DNA of 18,128 nucleotides from positions 1 to 18,128 of the forward strand of contig JBPCMT010000096.1 of assembly GCA_051001995.1 (NCBI GenBank), read 5' to 3'. Below the pieces are notes generated by a model, which saw only the letters and a program-made list of their open reading frames with translations, did not search any database and had not been told where the DNA came from. This stretch comes from CAWEHQ01 sp051001995 (lineage in GTDB: Bacteria > Actinomycetota > Thermoleophilia > Solirubrobacterales > Thermoleophilaceae). Below, piece after piece: positions 13,674 through 18,128 of this stretch (positions are counted from its first letter, which is position 1; each line of letters starts with the position of its first letter). The position numbers and the translations under genes are program-made.

Positions 13674-14610
13674 GTCGGGAATGCAGCCGCCTGCGAAGCC
13701 GGCGGACCCTCCTATCCGCTTGCCGGTGCGCCTTCCAGCGAGCGTCGCTCATACGACTCGTGCGGGGCACCTCACGGAGCCGCTCAGAGTAGTGGGCGTG
13801 CAATTCGGCGTCGAGGCGGTTGTGCGCCCGAATCAGCTCGAGGGTCTCCTCGTCAACCCGATCGCGCAGCGAGGAATCAGGGTTGGCGTTCAGCCTCGGG
13901 ACGAACATCCGGCGCCAACCGAAAGCCTCGCCGAGCAGGCGGACGGACTGCGAGAAGCGGTCCTGCGTGCCCACGAGGTAGCGGTCTGCGAGAAGGCGGT
14001 CAACCTCCCGCCTGTAGCTGTCGAGCTGCTCGTCATCGGGTTCGAGCGGGATCTCTGAGGGATCAACCCTTCCCATGAGGAGATGCCTGACTTGCCCATT
14101 GAATAAGTCGGCAAAGCGGGATCGCGGTGGAAGAGACCCTACGGACGAGCGGGACGCTTGGTAAATGTCCTTGAGCGTCCAAGTGTTCCGCTCAATCGCG
14201 CCTGCGCCTTCTTCCCGAGAAACCCGCTCCCAGGCCGGTCCGTGCCCACCGCCGGGCCAGCGGCCGCGGCGCTGAAGGTGGAAGTACATCGACAGAACGC
14301 GGTCGATGGGGTTGCGCAAAAGACAGAACGCGCGCACGGACGGGTCGCTTACACCGGGAAGGAAGAGGGGCGCCGAATGCCCTGCGAAGTAAGTGATGTC
14401 TTTCTCGCGGGCCGGGGGGCGAGCGCTGTAGTGGGAACGGAAGTAGGTGAGTCCCTCGCGTCGCCGGGTAGGCGGGTCGGCTTCGAGTAGGTCCGGACGC
14501 CCACGTAACAGCTCTCGGTCCAGATCCACGAAGTTCGTCCCTGCGTTGGCCATCACGACCGCGCGCAGTGCACTTCCGGCGGTCTTTGGAATGTGGTGGA
14601 AGACGAACAC
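13663..14610 (-). CDS. Family-2 sulfotransferase, paralogue C
   Basis: A 315-residue Sulfotransfer_2-type enzyme, the dispersed third copy of the tandem pair at 7563-9477. It has HIPKTAGSAL at 6-15, FCLLRNPIDRVLSMY (Asn replaces the Asp of RDP), FAGHSAPLF, VGTQDRFSQSVRLLGEAFGW and HNRLDAELHAHYSERL. A Gly-rich insertion (RGRWPGGGHGPAWERVSREEGAG) between the 3'-phosphate site and TWTLKDIY is unique to this copy and could shape acceptor binding. The GTG at 14610 gives the same N-terminus as paralogue A; AGGGG lies just before it. It sits between two genes of the core glycan pathway and overlaps the end of the mutase gene, which suggests insertion of a gene unit here. Confidence 0.88.
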   Translation of the reverse strand: MFVFHHIPKTAGSALRAVVMANAGTNFVDLDRELLRGRPDLLEADPPTRRREGLTYFRSHYSARPPAREKDITYFAGHSAPLFLPGVSDPSVRAFCLLRNPIDRVLSMYFHLQRRGRWPGGGHGPAWERVSREEGAGAIERNTWTLKDIYQASRSSVGSLPPRSRFADLFNGQVRHLLMGRVDPSEIPLEPDDEQLDSYRREVDRLLADRYLVGTQDRFSQSVRLLGEAFGWRRMFVPRLNANPDSSLRDRVDEETLELIRAHNRLDAELHAHYSERLREVPRTSRMSDARWKAHRQADRRVRRLRRRLHSRLRI

Positions 14611-14628
14611 GGCCCCTGATCGGGGCGC

Positions 14629-14634
14629 AGGCTA
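14629..14634 (-). promoter_or_regulatory. Putative -10 element (TAGCCT) of sulfotransferase C
   Basis: TAGCCT on the minus strand ends 18 nt before the GTG at 14610. Unlike the other heads of units this leaves a leader of roughly 10 nt containing AGGGG just before the start codon. A GCCCC-TGATC-GGGGC dyad at 14612-14626 covers the same bases. Confidence 0.3.
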
Positions 14635-14701
14635 ACAGCGGGCCATCGCGTCTCGACGTTTGCACCCCGGCTTCGCTCCGGCACCACCCACCTCAAGCGC
14701 C

Positions 14702-15844
14702 TCAAGACCGCCGAAGCGCCGCCAACGCGTCGCAAACCAGGTCGACCTGCCCCGGCTCGAGGTGCGGGAAAAGCGGCAGCGTCAGCAGGCGTCCGGCGAG
14801 CGCCTCGGTCCGCTCGATGTCGGCGCGCGCGTCGGCGTAGGCGGTGAAGGAGTGAGTCGGCGGGTAGTGGACGCTCGTCTGGACGCCGGCCTCGCGCAGG
14901 CCCGCCGCGACCCGCTCGCGGTCGGCTTCCGCGGGGAGCACGGCCACGGCGATGTGGTGGGCGGAGCACTCCGCTGAGGGTCTGTCCCCGAACGGCATCT
15001 CGACCCCAGGAACCGCTGCAAGCCGCTGCCGGTAGCGCGCGACCAGCGCGCCCCGCAGCTCGTTGCCGCGGTCGAGCCTGCGGAGCATCACGGCGCCCAT
15101 CGCCGCGCGCGCCTCGTCGAAGCGAAAGTTGTGCCCCGGCCGCGTCACGTCGTAGGTGGTGGTGGCCGCGCCGGTGTGGCGCTCCCAGGTCGCGCTGGTC
15201 ATCCCGTGGGAGCGCAGGCGCAGCGCGCGCTCGGCGAGCTCGGGGTCGTCGGTCGTGAGCATCCCCCCCTCTCCCAGCGGCAGGTTCTTGTTCGCGAAGA
15301 ACGAGAAGCAGGCGAGGTCGCCCCACGAGCCGCAGCGCCCGGGGGCGCCCGCGGCGCCGAGCGCGTGGGCGGCGTCCTCGATCACCCGCATGCCGCGCTC
15401 GCGCGCGACCGCGAGCGCCTCCGGCACGCACGGCCGGCCCCCGTAGTGCATCAACACCACCGCCTTGGTCCGCGAGGTGACCTGGCGCGCGAGCGACTCG
15501 GGGTCGATCGTCAGGTCGTCCTCGCCCACCACGTCGCAGAAGACCGGCTCGGTGCCGCGCAGGCGCGCGGCGTTGGCGCCGGCCACGAAGGTGAGCGACG
15601 GCATGGCCACCTCGTCGCCCGGCCCGAGGCCGAGCACGGCGTAGGCGAGCTCGAGCGCGGCGGTCCCGCTCGAGCAGGCCACGGCGTGGCGCGCGCCGAC
15701 ATACGCCGCCAGATCCTCCTCGAACTCGCTCACGCGCGGGCCGCTCGAGAGCCAGCCGGAGGCGAGCGTCTCGCGCGCAGCATCGATCGCCTCGGCCGGA
15801 AGCCGCACGTCGGAGAGCGGCACGCGCCAGCCGCCGGCGTTCAT
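14702..15844 (-). CDS. DegT/DnrJ/EryC1 family sugar aminotransferase
   Basis: A 380-residue PLP-dependent aminotransferase, fold type I, that adds an amino group from glutamate to a keto sugar nucleotide, usually at C4 after a 4,6-dehydratase. It shows WLSSGPRVSEFEE near the N-terminus, SSGTAAL at 58-64, IEDAAHALGA with Asp157 for the PLP ring, and FSFFANKNLPLGEGGML with Schiff-base Lys186. VHYPPTHSF follows later. Length is typical. The ATG at 15844 overlaps the stop of the upstream gene as ATGA. It is the third gene of an operon headed by a 4,6-dehydratase, which supports a 4-amino-4,6-dideoxy sugar product. A damaged piece of a near relative lies at 9512-9587. Confidence 0.92.
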   Translation of the reverse strand: MNAGGWRVPLSDVRLPAEAIDAARETLASGWLSSGPRVSEFEEDLAAYVGARHAVACSSGTAALELAYAVLGLGPGDEVAMPSLTFVAGANAARLRGTEPVFCDVVGEDDLTIDPESLARQVTSRTKAVVLMHYGGRPCVPEALAVARERGMRVIEDAAHALGAAGAPGRCGSWGDLACFSFFANKNLPLGEGGMLTTDDPELAERALRLRSHGMTSATWERHTGAATTTYDVTRPGHNFRFDEARAAMGAVMLRRLDRGNELRGALVARYRQRLAAVPGVEMPFGDRPSAECSAHHIAVAVLPAEADRERVAAGLREAGVQTSVHYPPTHSFTAYADARADIERTEALAGRLLTLPLFPHLEPGQVDLVCDALAALRRS

Positions 15845-16680
15845 CGCGGCGCCGCGCGGTCCGGGAGCAGCGCCGCGTAGGCGGACTCGGCCGCGGCGCG
15901 GGCCGGGTGCCGCGCGAGCCGCTCGCGCAACTCCGCCTTGCGCCGCTCCTTTTCCGGACTCGGCGCCGGGGTGAGGTAATCGGGCAGGCCGGCCGCCGGC
16001 CGCCGGCGCCGGCGGACCTCGGCAAGCGTGGACGCCTCGTCCGCGCGCGTCATCGGCACCGACGCGAACGCCGTGCCAAAGCGTTCGTTGAGCCGCTCGA
16101 CCGCCACCGAGGGGTCAGCGACCAGCTCCTCGAAGTCGCAGACCACGACGCCGTTACGCAGAGGCTCCAGCCCGCGGTGGAAGCGGACGTAGCTCTCGAA
16201 GCAGGCGTCGTCGGAGACCCGCTCGCGGTCCATCAGCACCGTCGAGGCCACCGCGTCGAGCGGCTCGCGGACGAGCACGCAGCAGGGCACGCCGAGCTTG
16301 ACCGCGCGCCGCACCTGGAAGACCGCGTGCATGTGGTGGGCCACGCGCAGGCCGGGGTTCCATTGTCGGAAGGCCAGCACCGTGTAGGTGTTGGCGGAGC
16401 GCGGAAACCCCTCGATGCAGACGTCCGTGCGACGCGTGACGAGGCGCTCGCCGATGTTCCCCGGAAAGCCGAGCGCGGCCAGGACCCGCTCGTCCGGCGT
16501 CGGCTCGCGCCCGCCCGTCCTGCGCGGACGCTGGCGGGCGGCGACAAGTGGCCAGAGCAGCCCGTGGACGGCCAGCCGGTCGCGTGCCGTCCGGCCGGGG
16601 CGGGTATCCGCCAGCCGGCCGAGCCGGGTAGCGCCAGCGCCGATCGCGCCGCCCTGCAACCCGGCGTCCGCGTGGCTCAT
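15841..16680 (-). CDS. Divergent sulfotransferase-like P-loop protein
   Basis: A 279-residue protein with the two marks of a PAPS sulfotransferase fold: a phosphosulfate-type loop IEGFPRSANTYTVLAF at 89-104, and a 3'-phosphate-type segment CCVLVREPLDAVASTVLM at 133-150. The Lys of the usual PKSGTT loop is replaced by Arg and the loop reads PRSANT, so the true donor is less sure than for the other sulfotransferases. The first 60 residues are Arg/Gly/Ala-rich and unassigned. The start ATG at 16680 overlaps the dehydratase stop (ATGA) and its own stop overlaps the aminotransferase start (ATGA). It is therefore locked between two sugar-biosynthesis genes and probably acts on the same amino-sugar glycan. 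Confidence 0.75.
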   Translation of the reverse strand: MSHADAGLQGGAIGAGATRLGRLADTRPGRTARDRLAVHGLLWPLVAARQRPRRTGGREPTPDERVLAALGFPGNIGERLVTRRTDVCIEGFPRSANTYTVLAFRQWNPGLRVAHHMHAVFQVRRAVKLGVPCCVLVREPLDAVASTVLMDRERVSDDACFESYVRFHRGLEPLRNGVVVCDFEELVADPSVAVERLNERFGTAFASVPMTRADEASTLAEVRRRRRPAAGLPDYLTPAPSPEKERRKAELRERLARHPARAAAESAYAALLPDRAAPR

Positions 16681-17666
16681 ATCGCGTAGAGGTCGGGCCG
16701 GTAGCGCTCGAGGTTGCGCTCGATCCAGCGTGCGGTGCGCTCCAGGCCCTCGCGCAGGGGCACCTCGGGTTGCCAGCCGAGCTGGTCGCGCGCGGCCCGC
16801 GCGTCGCACACCAGCCGCTGCACCTCGCTCGCGTCCGGGCGCACGCGCTGGGCATCGAGCCGGACCTCGAGCTCGCGGCCGAGCAGCTCGCCCGCGAGAC
16901 GCACCACCTCCTCGACGCTCACCCCCTCGCCGGTGCCGATGTGAAGCAGGCTCCCCGGCGCCTCGTCCCAGGCCGCGAACGCGAGCACGCCCGCGACCGT
17001 GTCCTCGACGTAGAGGAAGTCGCGCACCGGGTGAAGCGACCCGAGCGACAGCTCCCGGTCGCCCAGCCCCTGGCTCAGGATCGTCGGGATCACCGCCCGC
17101 GCGGACTGGCGCGGGCCATAGGTGTTGAACGGGCGCACGACGCCCACCGGCAGGCCGTAGCTGCGGTGGAAGCTGAGCGCGAGCTGGTCGGCGGCGATCT
17201 TCGACGCCGCGTAGGGCGACTGGGCGTTGAGGCGGTCGCTCTCGGAGATCGTCTCGCCCTCGGGCGTCCCGTAGACCTCGCTGGTGGACATGCAGACGAC
17301 CCGCTCGGCCTCCACCCGGCGCGCGGCGGCGAGCACGTTCAGCGTGCCGAGCACGTTGGTCTCGACGACGTCGCGCGGGGCCACGTAGGAGTACGGGATC
17401 GCGATCAAGGCCCCGAGGTGGAAAATCGCCTGGCAGCCGGCGGCGGCCGCTGTCAGGGCGCCCTCGTCGCGGAGGTCGCCGAAGCGGGCATCCACGTCCG
17501 AGAGGTCACTCTCCCAGCCGAGCGCCCCCACGTCGCCGCGCGAGTTGTAGTGGAGGAAGGCGCGCACCTCGGCGCCCTCGCCCACGAGCCGGTCGACCAC
17601 ATGGCTGCCGATGAACCCTCCGGCGCCGGTCACGAGCACGGGCCTGCCGGCCCAGTGGGAGCTCAT
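16677..17666 (-). CDS. NAD-dependent NDP-sugar 4,6-dehydratase (LegB-like, extended SDR)
   Basis: A 329-residue extended short-chain dehydrogenase/reductase. The Rossmann motif TGAGGFIGSH is at 13-22. AFLHYNSRG follows, as in LegB-type enzymes. HLGALIAIPYSY is at 83-94, the STSEVYG with the catalytic Thr/Ser and Glu is at 127-133, and SPYAASK gives Tyr152 and Lys156. RPFNTYGPRQSARAVIPTI and LGSLHPVRDF match NDP-hexose 4,6-dehydratases of the LegB group, which act on NDP-GlcNAc. The reaction would give a 4-keto-6-deoxy sugar for the aminotransferase two genes on. No other legionaminic acid gene is in the window, so the end sugar is open. The ATG at 17666 is 7 nt after TAGAAT. Confidence 0.9.
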   Translation of the reverse strand: MSSHWAGRPVLVTGAGGFIGSHVVDRLVGEGAEVRAFLHYNSRGDVGALGWESDLSDVDARFGDLRDEGALTAAAAGCQAIFHLGALIAIPYSYVAPRDVVETNVLGTLNVLAAARRVEAERVVCMSTSEVYGTPEGETISESDRLNAQSPYAASKIAADQLALSFHRSYGLPVGVVRPFNTYGPRQSARAVIPTILSQGLGDRELSLGSLHPVRDFLYVEDTVAGVLAFAAWDEAPGSLLHIGTGEGVSVEEVVRLAGELLGRELEVRLDAQRVRPDASEVQRLVCDARAARDQLGWQPEVPLREGLERTARWIERNLERYRPDLYAI

Positions 17667-17673
17667 CGGCGGG

Positions 17674-17679
17674 ATTCTA
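17674..17679 (-). promoter_or_regulatory. Putative -10 element (TAGAAT) of the dehydratase operon
   Basis: TAGAAT on the minus strand followed by 7 nt and the ATG at 17666. This is a good match to a sigma-70-type -10 box and the best-formed of the leaderless promoters in the window. Confidence 0.5.
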
Positions 17680-17721
17680 GGAGCGGCGCCGGGCCCCAGC
17701 GGTTGCGGCCACCGCTCCTGT

Positions 17722-17727
17722 TACGTT
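17722..17727 (+). promoter_or_regulatory. Putative -10 element (TACGTT) upstream of the nucleotidyltransferase
   Basis: TACGTT is followed by 7 nt and an ATG at 17735 that opens a 14-codon frame, not the nucleotidyltransferase itself. It is divergent from the dehydratase promoter. Confidence 0.35.
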
Positions 17728-17734
17728 GTCGGCC

Positions 17735-17779
17735 ATGATCCGTCCGGCCCGACAGCGCGGGTCGCCGGCGCGGGCGTGA
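17735..17779 (+). CDS. Possible 14-residue leader peptide
   Basis: ATG at 17735 opens MIRPARQRGSPARA and stops at TGA 17777-17779. That stop overlaps the GTG start of the nucleotidyltransferase as GTGA. The ATG sits at the leaderless distance from TACGTT. If real, ribosomes loaded on the leaderless ATG would reach the true gene by coupling. It could equally be a chance frame. Confidence 0.3.
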   Translation: MIRPARQRGSPARA

Positions 17780-18128
17780 AGGCGGTCGTCTTCGCCGGAG
17801 GCGAGGGAGCTCGCCTCCTCCCGTACACGAGCGTCCTCCCAAAGCCCCTGCTCCCGGTGGGCGACAGGCCCGTGCTCGAGATCATCGTCGGCCAGCTGCG
17901 CGACTGCGGCATCACCGAGATCGTGCTCGCCACCGGGTACCTCTCGAGCCTGATCGAGACCTATTTCGGCGACGGGAGCAACTGGGGAGTGCAGATCACC
18001 TACAACCGCGAGAAGAGCCAGCTCGGCACCGTCGGTGCGCTGGCCGAGGTGCCCGACCTCGACGACACCTTCATCATGATGAACGGGGACGTCCTGGCCA
18101 CCCCGCTCTACCGCGACCTCCTCGAGGC
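17776..18128 (+). CDS. Sugar-1-phosphate nucleotidyltransferase, 3' end outside the window
   Basis: The first 117 residues of a GT-A-like nucleotidyltransferase that makes an NDP-sugar from NTP and a sugar 1-phosphate. The pyrophosphorylase signature runs from VVFAGGEGARLLPYT (4-18) to KPLLPVGDRP (23-32). LGTVGAL at 83-89 and the metal-binding MNGDVL with Asp105 follow. The motif set is closest to mannose-1-phosphate guanylyltransferase or glucose-1-phosphate nucleotidyltransferases; base and sugar cannot be set from this part. The GTG at 17776 is the only in-frame start near the motif and has no ribosome binding site. Its position next to the 4,6-dehydratase suggests it makes the substrate for that operon. 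Confidence 0.85.
   Translation, partial: MKAVVFAGGEGARLLPYTSVLPKPLLPVGDRPVLEIIVGQLRDCGITEIVLATGYLSSLIETYFGDGSNWGVQITYNREKSQLGTVGALAEVPDLDDTFIMMNGDVLATPLYRDLLE

Noticed and set aside
14702..17666. A complete legionaminic acid pathway
   Set aside because: The dehydratase is LegB-like and an aminotransferase follows, but no NeuB-type synthase, hydrolysing epimerase or CMP-transferase is present. Only the 4-amino-6-deoxy sugar steps are supported.
16770..17738. 322-codon plus-strand frame opposite the 4,6-dehydratase
   Set aside because: Antisense shadow rich in Arg, Ala, His and Val. The dehydratase reading on the minus strand has a full set of SDR motifs.
1..18128. tRNA or rRNA genes, CRISPR arrays and riboswitches
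   Set aside because: No regularly spaced repeats, tRNA-like ends or rRNA sequence were seen by eye. The gaps are too short (174 bp at most) to hold much else.

Overview
The window is very GC-rich and densely packed. Start codons are often GTG, genes inside operons overlap by ATGA or GTGA, and first genes of transcription units carry a TANNNT hexamer only 6-10 nt upstream of the start codon with no ribosome binding site. Together with the gene content (CorA, Rv2613c-like HIT phosphorylase, many sulfotransferases) this points to an actinobacterium, perhaps of the Thermoleophilia/Solirubrobacterales. The taxon is an inference and was not tested by any search. The whole window reads as a surface-glycan (exopolysaccharide or glycolipid) biosynthesis and decoration locus.

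Layout. (1) 1-2052, + strand: the tail of an unidentified gene, a PAPS-type sulfotransferase, and a CorA-type divalent cation transporter. (2) 2053-9595, an accessory block: a glycosyltransferase fused to a degenerate methyltransferase-like domain (-), a fatty acyl-AMP ligase with its own acyl carrier protein (+), a hexapeptide-repeat acyltransferase (-), an FkbM methyltransferase with a large N-terminal extension (+), and two tandem paralogous family-2 sulfotransferases (-). The block is bounded by two direct copies of the last coding bases of corA. At its right edge an internal scrap of a DegT-type aminotransferase gene is fused to the second corA tail. (3) 9652-11783, -: a GT4 then a GT2 glycosyltransferase in one operon. 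(4) 11812-13673, +: a HIT-family Ap4A phosphorylase-like gene overlapping a phosphomannomutase/phosphoglucomutase gene. (5) 13663-14610, -: a third member of the tandem sulfotransferase family. (6) 14702-17666, -: a three-gene ATGA-coupled operon of a LegB-like NDP-sugar 4,6-dehydratase, a divergent sulfotransferase-like protein and a DegT/DnrJ/EryC1 aminotransferase. (7) 17776-end, +: a sugar-1-phosphate nucleotidyltransferase cut by the window edge.

How the genes may work together (inference). The hexose-phosphate mutase and nucleotidyltransferase would supply an activated sugar. The 4,6-dehydratase and aminotransferase would turn it into a 4-amino-4,6-dideoxy sugar. The three glycosyltransferases would assemble a glycan. 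Five sulfotransferases, one methyltransferase, one trimeric acyltransferase and the FAAL-ACP pair would decorate it with sulfate, methyl and acyl groups. No polymerase, flippase or ABC exporter is visible here, so the locus probably extends beyond the window. The points most worth a second look are the corA-tail direct repeats around the accessory block, the fused gene scraps at its right edge, the stand-alone FAAL-ACP module, and the consistent leaderless promoter architecture.
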